Source of the DNA: Candidatus Mcinerneyibacterium aminivorans
Lineage (GTDB): Bacteria; Macinerneyibacteriota; Macinerneyibacteria; Macinerneyibacteriales; Macinerneyibacteriaceae
NCBI GenBank assembly: GCA_008086245.1
Contig: VSIX01000029.1
Span: 1-64,000 of the forward strand
Reading direction: 5' to 3'
Length of the DNA stretch: 64,000 bases
The notes beneath the pieces were generated by a model, which was not told where the DNA came from, did no database searches, and saw nothing but the letters and a program-made list of their open reading frames with translations. Positions 27,408-35,160 of this stretch are shown here, piece by piece (the first letter of the stretch is position 1; each line of letters begins with the position of its first letter). A program made the translations under genes and the position numbers.

Positions 27408-28046
27408 ATGAAGCTACCCAGTCTTTTTCAGTTTAGAGTTTTAAAAGAGGCTTTAAAATCAATATTTTCGCCGAGATATACTTCCAAATATCCGGCTGTG
27501 TCCCATGTTCCCCCAAAAAAATTTAGGGGGAAACCGGAATTTAATGAGAAAGAATGCGTTGGTTGTAAGGCTTGTGCCGAAGTTTGTCCTACAGAGGCAA
27601 TTGAGGTAGTTGATGATGTTGAAATATCGCCTCCTAATAGAAAATTTCTTCATCATTATGATTTATGTATATTTTGCGGTCACTGTGAGGCGAACTGTAT
27701 TACAGAAAAGGGGATTGTTTTAGAAGACGAATACGATCTTGCTGTGTTTGATAGAGACGAAGCATTTACTTCTATTGATAAAGAATTAATAATCTGTGAG
27801 GATTGTGGGGAAATAATTGGGGCTAAGGATCATTTAATCTATCTGGCTAAAAAATTAGGGCCTCTTGCTTACGGTAACTTCCCCCTTATTATGACAGCAC
27901 AAAAAGAACTAAAAATCGTAAACAGAGATCTTCCTTCCACAATATCTGGAGAAAAAAGAAGAACGGACATGTTTAATGTACTGTGCCCCAAATGTAGAAG
28001 TGAAATACTTATAAATATTGGTGGAAGTGAGAATGAAGAAGATTGA
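27408..28046 (+). CDS. mbhN: NuoI/MbhN-like ferredoxin subunit with extra C-terminal zinc-ribbon-like part
   Basis: 212 residues. Two [4Fe-4S] motifs, CVGCKACAEVCPT and CIFCGHCEANC, are the electron path to the hydrogenase. After them a tail of about 90 residues carries two more CxxC pairs (ICEDCGE and LCPKCRSE), which look like a zinc ribbon or rubredoxin knuckle; HycF/HyfH-type subunits have related tails. It closes the structural part of the operon and overlaps the protease gene by 14 bases. Confidence 0.9.
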   Translation: MKLPSLFQFRVLKEALKSIFSPRYTSKYPAVSHVPPKKFRGKPEFNEKECVGCKACAEVCPTEAIEVVDDVEISPPNRKFLHHYDLCIFCGHCEANCITEKGIVLEDEYDLAVFDRDEAFTSIDKELIICEDCGEIIGAKDHLIYLAKKLGPLAYGNFPLIMTAQKELKIVNRDLPSTISGEKRRTDMFNVLCPKCRSEILINIGGSENEED

Positions 28047-28479
28047 CGACATATTAAAAGGGAAGGTACTTTTTGTAGGAATCGGAAATGAAATGAGAGG
28101 AGATGATGGGATAGGTCCTTTTTTTGTCAAAAAGGGGCGAAGATTATTAGATGATTATCAGTTTTTGAATGTAAAAGAAACACCGGAAAATTATTTTGAC
28201 AAAATGTTAGAAAAGGATATTGATACTTTAATATTTGTCGATGCCGTTGATTTTAATTCATCACCCGGAACCATCAAATTATTTGGTAAAGATCAGATTG
28301 TTAATTCTTCAATATCCACACATAATTCATCATTAAAAATGTCGATTAATTTTTTAAAACAATTTAAAGCAAATCTAAGAATATTTTTAATAGGAATTCA
28401 ACCTGAGAACTGTCAATTGAATAACAATTTATCATTTAATGTGAAAAGTAGTATTGATAGACTTCTAGATAAACTATAG
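28033..28479 (+). CDS. Hydrogenase maturation protease (HycI family)
   Basis: 148 residues from ATG 28033 with a GGAAGTGAG site. VLFVGIGNEMRGDDGIGPFFVKK holds the nickel-binding Glu of the HycI/HyaD family, DAVDF the Asp, and THNSSL the His region. It should remove the C-terminal tail of the large subunit after nickel insertion, probably after Arg370 of MbhL. Confidence 0.92.
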   Translation: MKKIDDILKGKVLFVGIGNEMRGDDGIGPFFVKKGRRLLDDYQFLNVKETPENYFDKMLEKDIDTLIFVDAVDFNSSPGTIKLFGKDQIVNSSISTHNSSLKMSINFLKQFKANLRIFLIGIQPENCQLNNNLSFNVKSSIDRLLDKL

Positions 28480-28516
28480 TTCTTTATTTTAATTAATTTT
28501 TAGAGAGAGTACAAAA

Positions 28517-28873
28517 ATGGATAATATGGATATAGCGGATGATTTATATTTACTTATTAAAGACCTTGCAGAAGAAGAAAATATACACTCTGTAAAGTAT
28601 ATTAAATTGGTAATTGGTAAAGCATTGGAGGTTAATAAGAAAGGATTATTCAAAAAATTACAGAAGGATATATTTCCCGGGACAATTTGTAAGAATACTA
28701 AATTGGATATTGTAGAAGAAAGTGTGAAATTAAAGTGTAGAAAATGCAGCAAAATTATGACACCTGATCAAAAGTTTTTTGTATATTGTAATTATTGCGG
28801 GGGGCATGATTTTGATATTATTCAGGGTAGAAAGATATATATTGACAAAATTGAAGGGAAGACAAAGCAATAA
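28517..28873 (+). CDS. HypA-like protein without the nickel-binding His2
   Basis: 118 residues. The C-terminal half has the HypA zinc site (LKCRKC ... VYCNYCGG) and IIQGRKIYIDKIE, like the HypA ending. The N-terminus is MDNMDIADDLY instead of MHE, so His2, the nickel ligand of HypA, is missing, and no alternative start restores it. It lies upstream of hypB, while a canonical hypA follows hypB. It may be a divergent scaffold or a specialised partner. Ribosome site is weak (GAGAGAG). Confidence 0.7.
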   Translation: MDNMDIADDLYLLIKDLAEEENIHSVKYIKLVIGKALEVNKKGLFKKLQKDIFPGTICKNTKLDIVEESVKLKCRKCSKIMTPDQKFFVYCNYCGGHDFDIIQGRKIYIDKIEGKTKQ

Positions 28874-28891
28874 AAATTATAAGGAGGAAGT

Positions 28892-29536
28892 ATGGAGATT
28901 GTGAAAATTGGGAAAGAGGCAATGAAAAAAAATGAAAATTTTGCTGATAAAAATAATAAATTACTTACAGATAATGATATATTTGCCGTTGATGTTATGG
29001 GATCGGTTGGTTCGGGAAAAACATCAATAATTAAGCAAATAATTAAAAAATTAAAAAATAAACAAAGAATTGGAGTGATAGCAGGGGATTTGACTACTGA
29101 GATTGATGCCAGGCGAATTGAAGAGGAAGGAGTACCTGTAATACAGATTCAAACGGGAAGAGTGTGTCATTTGGATGCTGGACTTGTACAAAAAGCTATT
29201 ACAAAATTTAATTTGGCGGATATAGATTTATTATTTATAGAAAATGTAGGTAATTTAATTTGTCCTGCAGGCTGTCCGATAGGAGCCCATATGGAACTTG
29301 TTGTTACTTCTGTGACCGAAGGGCCCTATATGATTCAGAAACATCCACCGATGTTTCAAAGAGCCGATACAGTAGCTATGAATAAAATAGATTTTGCCGA
29401 AAAGATGGAAATCTCAATTGAAAATTTTAAAGAAGATTTGAGTAAAATTAACCCGACATCTAAATTTGTCGGGACTAACGGGTTAACCGGCGAAGGGGTT
29501 GAAGAGTTAATTGAATGCATGAATTTACCGCAGTAA
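28892..29536 (+). CDS. hypB: Hydrogenase nickel-incorporation GTPase HypB
   Basis: 214 residues. Walker A GSVGSGKTS (about 37-45), GDLTTEIDARRI, the metal-binding segment TGRVCHLDAGLV, IENVGNLICPA and NKIDF guanine motif. Uses GTP hydrolysis to deliver nickel to the large subunit together with HypA. The N-terminal CxxCGC and His-rich stretches found in some HypB are absent. Strong AAGGAGGAA site. Confidence 0.95.
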   Translation: MEIVKIGKEAMKKNENFADKNNKLLTDNDIFAVDVMGSVGSGKTSIIKQIIKKLKNKQRIGVIAGDLTTEIDARRIEEEGVPVIQIQTGRVCHLDAGLVQKAITKFNLADIDLLFIENVGNLICPAGCPIGAHMELVVTSVTEGPYMIQKHPPMFQRADTVAMNKIDFAEKMEISIENFKEDLSKINPTSKFVGTNGLTGEGVEELIECMNLPQ

Positions 29537-29916
29537 AAAATATTATCAATATTATTTTAAAAGCTGCAAGGGATAATAATGCAGAAAAAATATATTCAAT
29601 TAAAATCGGTATAGGTGAATTAACAATGCTTGAGAAAAATCAGATCCAATACTGGTTAAAGCTAATGCTGGATGAGATAGATATAGCCAAAAACAGCAAG
29701 TTAAATTTACATATAATAAAAGGCGTTATAAGATGTCAGGAGTGCAATTTTAAGGGACCGCTTGAATCAACTATGGAACTTAACCATCTTTTCCCTGTAA
29801 TTAAATGCCCGGAGTGTGAAAGCAATAATATTGAAATTATTAAAGGGGACAGATGCCTTGTAGAAGAAATGGAAGTAGATAAATATAATGAAAGTATATC
29901 AGGAGGGGATAATTAA
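29515..29916 (+). CDS. hypA: Hydrogenase nickel-incorporation protein HypA
   Basis: 133 residues starting MHEF, so nickel ligand His2 is present. Zinc motif CQEC ... CPEC and the ending IIKGDRCLVEEMEVD fit HypA/HybF. The start lies inside hypB (22-base overlap), suggesting coupled synthesis with its GTPase partner. Confidence 0.94.
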   Translation: MHEFTAVKNIINIILKAARDNNAEKIYSIKIGIGELTMLEKNQIQYWLKLMLDEIDIAKNSKLNLHIIKGVIRCQECNFKGPLESTMELNHLFPVIKCPECESNNIEIIKGDRCLVEEMEVDKYNESISGGDN

Positions 29917-31226
29917 TGTGCTATGCTATTCCTGGACAGGTTGTAGATATTAATAAGAAAAGATTGATTGTAGAGTATTTCGGTGAAAAAAGAAAGGTCC
30001 TAAACGAATTTTTGGATATCAGCATAGGAGATTATATATATGCCCAGGGGGGATATGCCATCAATAAAATACCCGAAAAGGAAGCCGTATCCATTTTAAC
30101 TGCATGGAGGGAAACTTTTTTCAATTTGCAAAAAGTTGATTTAAAAATATCTAAAAGGGATTATAAGGATAAAAATATTAGAAAAGATATTGCGAATATA
30201 CTGGATAAAGCTGTAGAAAATAAAGACCTTTCTAAGAAAGAACTTTTAAAACTGATGAATATAGAAAAAAAAGAAGAATTAGAAATGCTTTATAAAACGG
30301 CAAATTTTTTGAGAAGAAAATATATGGGTAATTCATGCTGTGTTCATGGAATTATAGAATATTCGAATAACTGTGTTCGTAATTGTAAATATTGCGGTAT
30401 ATCTACTTATAATTCTGATATATCAAGATATAATATAGAAGAAAAAAATATTGTTAAAATTGCAAATAAAGCTGTTAACGAGCATGGCTTTATGGCTCTG
30501 GTTTTACAGAGTGGTGAATCTGATGAGTACAGTATTGAAAAACTATGCAGGATTATAAAAAAAATTAGAAAAGATATTGCTGTTTTGATTTTTATAAGTA
30601 TGGGAGAACTTTCCAGAAAAGAATTGCAAAAATTGTATGATGCAGGGGCAAGAGGTTTTCTCCTGCGGTTTGAAACAAGCAATGAAGAGTTATATTCAAA
30701 ATTACATCCCGGATATAGATTGGAAGATAGAATTAACTGTATACAAAACGCTTCTGATATAGGTTATTTTATTGTAACAGGTGGTTTAATTGGACTCCCC
30801 GGGCAAACAAGAAAAGATGTATTAAATTCCATATTGCTTGCGAGAAAACTTAAAACCGAAATGTACAGCTTTGCCCCCTTTATACCCACACCTAATACTC
30901 CCCTTAACAGTGAAACCAGTCCGGAAGAAAAAGAAGTTTTAAAAACTCTGGCTATATCCAGAATAGTTGATCCAGAGAATGCCAAAATATTAATTACAAC
31001 TGCATTTGAAACAATAAATAAATCGGCAAGAAAAAATGGCCTTCTAGCTGGAGGTAATTCTTTAATGTTAAATGTTACTCCCGATAAATATAAAAATAAT
31101 TATTTCTTGTATCCAAACAGGGCTCATAATAATGAAACTATACAGGAACAAATTGATGAAACCGTAAATCTGCTGAATTATCTCGGTAGAGCCCCAACTG
31201 ATATAGGTATAAATTGGAATAGTTAA
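29916..31226 (+). CDS. HypC domain fused to a HydE-like radical-SAM enzyme
   Basis: 436 residues, starting one base before the end of hypA with AGGAGGGG upstream. Residues 1-75 are a HypC domain: MCYAIPGQVV with the iron-binding Cys2, and GDYIYAQGGYAI, where the conserved His of HypC (His51 in E. coli) is Gln44. Residues about 90-436 follow HydE from end to end: helical N-terminus, radical-SAM cluster CVRNCKYCG (Cys153, 157, 160), LQSGE, GLIGLPGQT, FAPFIPTPNTPL and LLAGGNSLMLNVTP...YPN. The second, C-terminal cluster seen in some HydE proteins is absent. HydE acts on an iron-CO-cyanide precursor in [FeFe]-hydrogenase maturation, HypC carries the Fe(CN)2CO unit in [NiFe] maturation; one polypeptide joining both is unexpected. 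Inference: a radical-SAM step in making or loading the [NiFe] iron ligands. Confidence 0.88.
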   Translation: MCYAIPGQVVDINKKRLIVEYFGEKRKVLNEFLDISIGDYIYAQGGYAINKIPEKEAVSILTAWRETFFNLQKVDLKISKRDYKDKNIRKDIANILDKAVENKDLSKKELLKLMNIEKKEELEMLYKTANFLRRKYMGNSCCVHGIIEYSNNCVRNCKYCGISTYNSDISRYNIEEKNIVKIANKAVNEHGFMALVLQSGESDEYSIEKLCRIIKKIRKDIAVLIFISMGELSRKELQKLYDAGARGFLLRFETSNEELYSKLHPGYRLEDRINCIQNASDIGYFIVTGGLIGLPGQTRKDVLNSILLARKLKTEMYSFAPFIPTPNTPLNSETSPEEKEVLKTLAISRIVDPENAKILITTAFETINKSARKNGLLAGGNSLMLNVTPDKYKNNYFLYPNRAHNNETIQEQIDETVNLLNYLGRAPTDIGINWNS

Positions 31227-31426
31227 TACTAACCATTATAAAAATCTTCAACAATTATATAAAATGCAGTGTAAAATTATTTTAGATAGTAATTGAGTTT
31301 CATTATTTGTTAGGTATAATTATTTAAAATAAGTAGCCTGTATGTGAATAATAAAGCTGAGAAGTTATATGATATTCTAAAAAATAATAGTTAATAATAT
31401 TATCTTGATATTAAATGAATTAAGTA

Positions 31427-31454
31427 TTGACACTGAAACTAAATACTTTATATT
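31427..31454 (+). promoter_or_regulatory. Promoter of the GNAT-racemase-serine dehydratase genes
   Basis: TTGACA (31427-31432), 16-base spacer, TATATT (31449-31454), followed by AAGGAGGG and the ATG at 31487. Confidence 0.65.
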
Positions 31455-31486
31455 TTTTAAACAATCAGTGAATAAGGAGGGATAAT

Positions 31487-31927
31487 ATGAAAATAAAAAA
31501 AATAGATAAAAGTTCAGAACTGGACAAATATGGGATTGAATCGGTAGTAAAGTTTTTACATAAGCATCTGGAAGAATATGGGGATAAGAAAAAAGCTATC
31601 AGGGAAGCGATAAATTATTCATTTTCAGAAAAAGAAGGAAAAGGTGGATTTCTTCTTTTAGGTCTGGAGAAAGATAAAATAATAGGAGCAGTTGTAATAA
31701 ATAAGACAGGAATGAAGCATTATATACCTGAAAATATTCTTGTATATATAAGTACTCACAAAAAGAGAAGAGGTCAGGGGTTGGGAACAAAACTGATGAA
31801 AAAAACAATAGAGGAAACATCTGGAAATATTGCTCTGCATGTCGAAGAGGATAATCCGGCCGTGGGTCTTTATAAAAAATTAGGATTTGAAACCAAATAT
31901 CTTGAAATGAGATACAGGAAAGATTAA
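31487..31927 (+). CDS. GNAT-family N-acetyltransferase
   Basis: 146 residues. The acetyl-CoA-binding motif KKRRGQGLGTKLMKKTIE and the later VEEDNPAVGLYKKLGFE are typical. Substrate unknown. First gene of a small group with an amino-acid racemase-like gene five bases downstream, so it may act on an amino acid or amine. Confidence 0.88.
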   Translation: MKIKKIDKSSELDKYGIESVVKFLHKHLEEYGDKKKAIREAINYSFSEKEGKGGFLLLGLEKDKIIGAVVINKTGMKHYIPENILVYISTHKKRRGQGLGTKLMKKTIEETSGNIALHVEEDNPAVGLYKKLGFETKYLEMRYRKD

Positions 31928-31931
31928 GGTT

Positions 31932-33029
31932 ATGGCTTATTTAACTGTTTATACAAAAAGAATATTAAAAAATATTAAGAAAATAGATAGAATCATGCAG
32001 GAACATAATAAAAAATGGACACTTGTAGCAAAAGTTCTCGGGGGGCACGAGGAATCTTTAAAAAATGTTTTAAGTTTATGCAGTGATGTGAAAAATCTTA
32101 CTGGTGTTGCTGATTCAAGACTTACAAGTTTGGAAACGATTAAAAATATTAATTCAAATGTAAAAACAATGTATATAGCTCCTCCATCAAGAAAATCAGT
32201 TAACAAGGTAGTTAAATATGCCGATATATCCTTGAATTCATCTTTTTCTACAATAAAGAAGCTGAACAAAGCTGCAAAAGAAGAAAATACAGTTCAAAAA
32301 ATAATTATTATGGTAGAATTAGGAGAATTAAGAGAAGGGGTATTAAGAGAAAATATAGTTGAATTTTATGAAAAGGTTTTTAAATTAGATAATATTAAAG
32401 TGATTGGATTGGGGACAAATCTTGGATGTATGTATGGAGTTGAACCTACATACGATAAACTTATACAGCTGTCTCTTTATAAGGAGATTATAGAAGCCAA
32501 GTTCGACAAAAAGCTTGAAATAATTTCTGGTGGAAGTTCAATCTCTCTACCTATGCTTTTTAAAGATAAGATACCTGAAAACATGAATCACTTTAGAATT
32601 GGAGAAGCCGCTTTTCTAGGCACAACTCCTTTAACCGAGGGTAAATTTAGAAATTTATCCAGAAATACCTTTAAATTTTATTCCTATATTATTGAACTTG
32701 AAGAAAAAAGATCAAAACCTCAGGGTAATTTAACTGATGCCAATGTTGGAGACGGACTGCCTTATGAACCAGAGGAAAATGAAACTATACTTAGGGCGGT
32801 TCTGGATTACGGAAAACTTGATGTTGATAACAAGCATCTAAAACCTAAAAATCCGGATATGACATTTGCAGGTTCTTCTTCGGACATGTCGGTTTATAAT
32901 GTTAAACAAATTACCAAAAAGGATGGAAATAAGATGTATAAGGTTGGTTCAAAAATTCAATTCAATCTTGATTATATGGGAGTTGCGCGATTGATGACGT
33001 CCAAATATATTAAAAAGAGGGTAGTATAA
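31932..33029 (+). CDS. PLP-dependent ornithine/alanine racemase-like enzyme
   Basis: 365 residues of the alanine racemase fold-III family. The PLP lysine is probably in WTLVAKVLGGHEE; other family blocks are ADISLNSSFSTI, MVELGELREGVL, GLGTNLGC, ISGGSSISLPML and NHFRIGEAAFLGT. This variant is used by fermenters that degrade ornithine or other D/L amino acids. The usual second catalytic Tyr of alanine racemase is not obvious, as in ornithine racemases. Substrate is an inference. Confidence 0.8.
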   Translation: MAYLTVYTKRILKNIKKIDRIMQEHNKKWTLVAKVLGGHEESLKNVLSLCSDVKNLTGVADSRLTSLETIKNINSNVKTMYIAPPSRKSVNKVVKYADISLNSSFSTIKKLNKAAKEENTVQKIIIMVELGELREGVLRENIVEFYEKVFKLDNIKVIGLGTNLGCMYGVEPTYDKLIQLSLYKEIIEAKFDKKLEIISGGSSISLPMLFKDKIPENMNHFRIGEAAFLGTTPLTEGKFRNLSRNTFKFYSYIIELEEKRSKPQGNLTDANVGDGLPYEPEENETILRAVLDYGKLDVDNKHLKPKNPDMTFAGSSSDMSVYNVKQITKKDGNKMYKVGSKIQFNLDYMGVARLMTSKYIKKRVV

Positions 33030-33063
33030 ATTAGTAAATTTGTAGGAAAGGATAGTTATTAGT

Positions 33064-34410
33064 ATGTCCATCCCGGATATTAAATCAGTATTGAAAATTG
33101 CTTTAGGTCCCAGCTCATCTCATACTCTTGGAGCTTTAAAAATTGGTCAGAAAGTTAGAAAATTTTTGAATTCATTAGAGGATGTCGAATTTAACAGGAT
33201 AAAAGTCAAACTTTTGGGCAGTTTTGCTCTTACCGGAAAGGGGCATCTAACCGATAAAGCAATTATAGCAGGACTCAATGGATACGAGGTGGACAAATCA
33301 TCAAATTCCATCTTAAATGAATATACTAAAGTAAATAAAAGAAATAAAATTGATACGGGAATTCAGAAAATTTCTTTTTCTAAGGATGATATAATTTTAG
33401 ACAAGGATGATTCTTCATACAGCCATCCTAACACCGTTTTGTTTACTATTTATTCAAACCAAAAAAAATATAACAAAAAATTTATCTCAATTGGTGGCGG
33501 TGAAATTGAGGAAATTAATAAAAACGGTAATATTTCCCAAAAAAAGCAAACAAAAAGTAAAGGTTTAACCCGGATAATTTCTGAATGTAATAAAAACAAT
33601 ATTAATATTATCGATTATATTCTTTCATTTGAAAAAAATATTTACGGTTACGAAAAAAATGAACTGTATCGATATTTAGGAGATATTTGGGATTTAATGG
33701 AGAAAAATATTGAAGACGGAATTAGAAAAGAGGGAGTACTCCCTGGTAATTTACAATTAAATAGAAGAGCTAAAGAGATGTATGATTCTTTTATTGATAA
33801 TTTGAGAAGCTGGAAATTGCTATCGCGCCAAATAACCTTATCTTCAATTTATGCTATTGCGGTTGCCGAGGAAAATGCCTCAGGAGCTAAAATAGTTACG
33901 GCCCCTACCTGCGGGTCTGCAGGAGTTATACCGGCAACATTAAAAGTTATGATGGAAAAATATCATTATCCCAAAAAGAAAATATTAAATGCTTTACTGG
34001 TAGCCGGTTTATTAGGTGCTATAGCTAAGGGGAATGCTTCTATATCTGGTGCAGAGGTGGGCTGCCAGGGAGAAATTGGGGTTGCATCATCAATGGCTGC
34101 AGGGGCTATTTGTTTTTTGATGGGAGGTACGCTGGAGCAAATCGATTTTGCAGCGGAGATTGCTCTGGAACACCATCTTGGTTTGACCTGTGACCCAGCT
34201 GGAGGGCTTGTCCAAATTCCATGTATTGAGAGAAATGCGGTAGGTGCTATTACAGCATTAAACTCTGCAAACTTATCTTTATTAAGAAAAACACCGAACA
34301 AAATTAAATTCGATAGTGTTCTTGATTCTATGATGGAAATTGGTGGGGATATGAGTAAAAAATATAAAGAAACCTCTCTTGGAGGATTGGCAAGTAGATT
34401 TACCTGTTAA
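33064..34410 (+). CDS. sdaA: L-serine dehydratase, iron-sulphur type, alpha and beta fused
   Basis: 448 residues. Converts L-serine to pyruvate and ammonia using a [4Fe-4S] cluster. N-terminal beta domain with LGPSSSHTLGALKIG and an ACT-like region; alpha domain with TAPTCGSAGVIPAT, GCQGEIGVASSMAAG and CDPAGGLVQIPCIERNA, which give the cluster cysteines. The chain ends in KETSLGGLASRFTC, a terminal Cys as in single-chain enzymes whose tail Cys caps the cluster. Oxygen-sensitive, fitting an anaerobe. Confidence 0.94.
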   Translation: MSIPDIKSVLKIALGPSSSHTLGALKIGQKVRKFLNSLEDVEFNRIKVKLLGSFALTGKGHLTDKAIIAGLNGYEVDKSSNSILNEYTKVNKRNKIDTGIQKISFSKDDIILDKDDSSYSHPNTVLFTIYSNQKKYNKKFISIGGGEIEEINKNGNISQKKQTKSKGLTRIISECNKNNINIIDYILSFEKNIYGYEKNELYRYLGDIWDLMEKNIEDGIRKEGVLPGNLQLNRRAKEMYDSFIDNLRSWKLLSRQITLSSIYAIAVAEENASGAKIVTAPTCGSAGVIPATLKVMMEKYHYPKKKILNALLVAGLLGAIAKGNASISGAEVGCQGEIGVASSMAAGAICFLMGGTLEQIDFAAEIALEHHLGLTCDPAGGLVQIPCIERNAVGAITALNSANLSLLRKTPNKIKFDSVLDSMMEIGGDMSKKYKETSLGGLASRFTC

Positions 34411-34450
34411 AACCTCATTCAGAGAGTTAAGTCATAGATAAAGGGGGAAG

Positions 34451-34484
34451 AATTTAGCTTTTATATAATTTTATCTGCTAAATT
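34451..34484 (+). other. Inverted repeat upstream of an unknown membrane-protein gene
   Basis: AATTTAGC (34451-34458) and GCTAAATT (34477-34484) are perfect complements separated by 18 bases, ending six bases before the ATG at 34490. No T run follows. It could be a weak terminator for the serine dehydratase gene or a structure in the leader of the next gene. Confidence 0.4.
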
Positions 34485-34489
34485 AATTT

Positions 34490-35053
34490 ATGATTTTATC
34501 AAATATCGAAATAATATATGAAACTTTAATTGTCCTCTTTTTAGTATATTTATCTTACAAAATCTTATTGGGTCAAATTATTTTTATCGATAAATATTAC
34601 ATACATATTTTAAAATTTACCCCTGTATTTTGGATTGTAACTAAATATTACTCCAATATTCTCTCCGGAATCATATTCATATTATATATTGTATTTTGCG
34701 TTCTGGTTTTTGCCTATACAAAAAAAAATGTAATTATAATTGCTAAAAAGGAAAAATATTTATCATTTCTTTATAAATATTTTGTTAATAAAGAAATTAG
34801 ATTTAAATATGATAGAAAGGTGTATGAAGTATCAATATATTTACCCGATTACAACTTAGAAATTGCTTCAAATAAAACAATTATTAGTTATTTAGAAATC
34901 ATACTTCCTGCATCTATAACAACTGAAGAACAATCTGTAGTAAATATTATAAGAAAAAATTCAAAAAATAAAAATTTAAATATAAATAGGAATAATGCAT
35001 TCAAAATATTGCTTTTTTTAGCAGGATTAATGGTGTTCTTTTATTATTATTGA
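34490..35053 (+). CDS. Membrane protein of unknown function
   Basis: 187 residues. Two or three N-terminal hydrophobic stretches (about 8-30, 41-49 and 55-78), a soluble basic middle domain of roughly 85 residues, and a C-terminal membrane segment ending FFYYY. I do not recognise the family. No ribosome site is visible before ATG 34490 and an inverted repeat sits just upstream, so expression may be low or the start different. Base composition matches its neighbours. Confidence 0.5.
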   Translation: MILSNIEIIYETLIVLFLVYLSYKILLGQIIFIDKYYIHILKFTPVFWIVTKYYSNILSGIIFILYIVFCVLVFAYTKKNVIIIAKKEKYLSFLYKYFVNKEIRFKYDRKVYEVSIYLPDYNLEIASNKTIISYLEIILPASITTEEQSVVNIIRKNSKNKNLNINRNNAFKILLFLAGLMVFFYYY

Positions 35054-35160
35054 AGGATAGTGTGAATTATTTATGATTGAATTAGGGGAATCTCTTGCTT
35101 TTATCGTAAATATGTTTACAATATCATATATTAATGTGTTATAAATGAGAAGGAGGTACT

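Noticed and set aside
18505-28046. Operon as respiratory complex I or as the sulphur-reducing Mbs/Ehr-type complex
   Set aside because: MbhL keeps both CxxC pairs of the nickel-iron site, and a maturation protease and hyp genes are present; these are lost in complex I and in Mbs/Ehr.
29916-31226. HydE-like sequence taken as evidence for an [FeFe] hydrogenase system in the window
   Set aside because: No HydA, HydF or radical-SAM HydG is present, and the gene is fused to HypC at the end of a [NiFe] operon.
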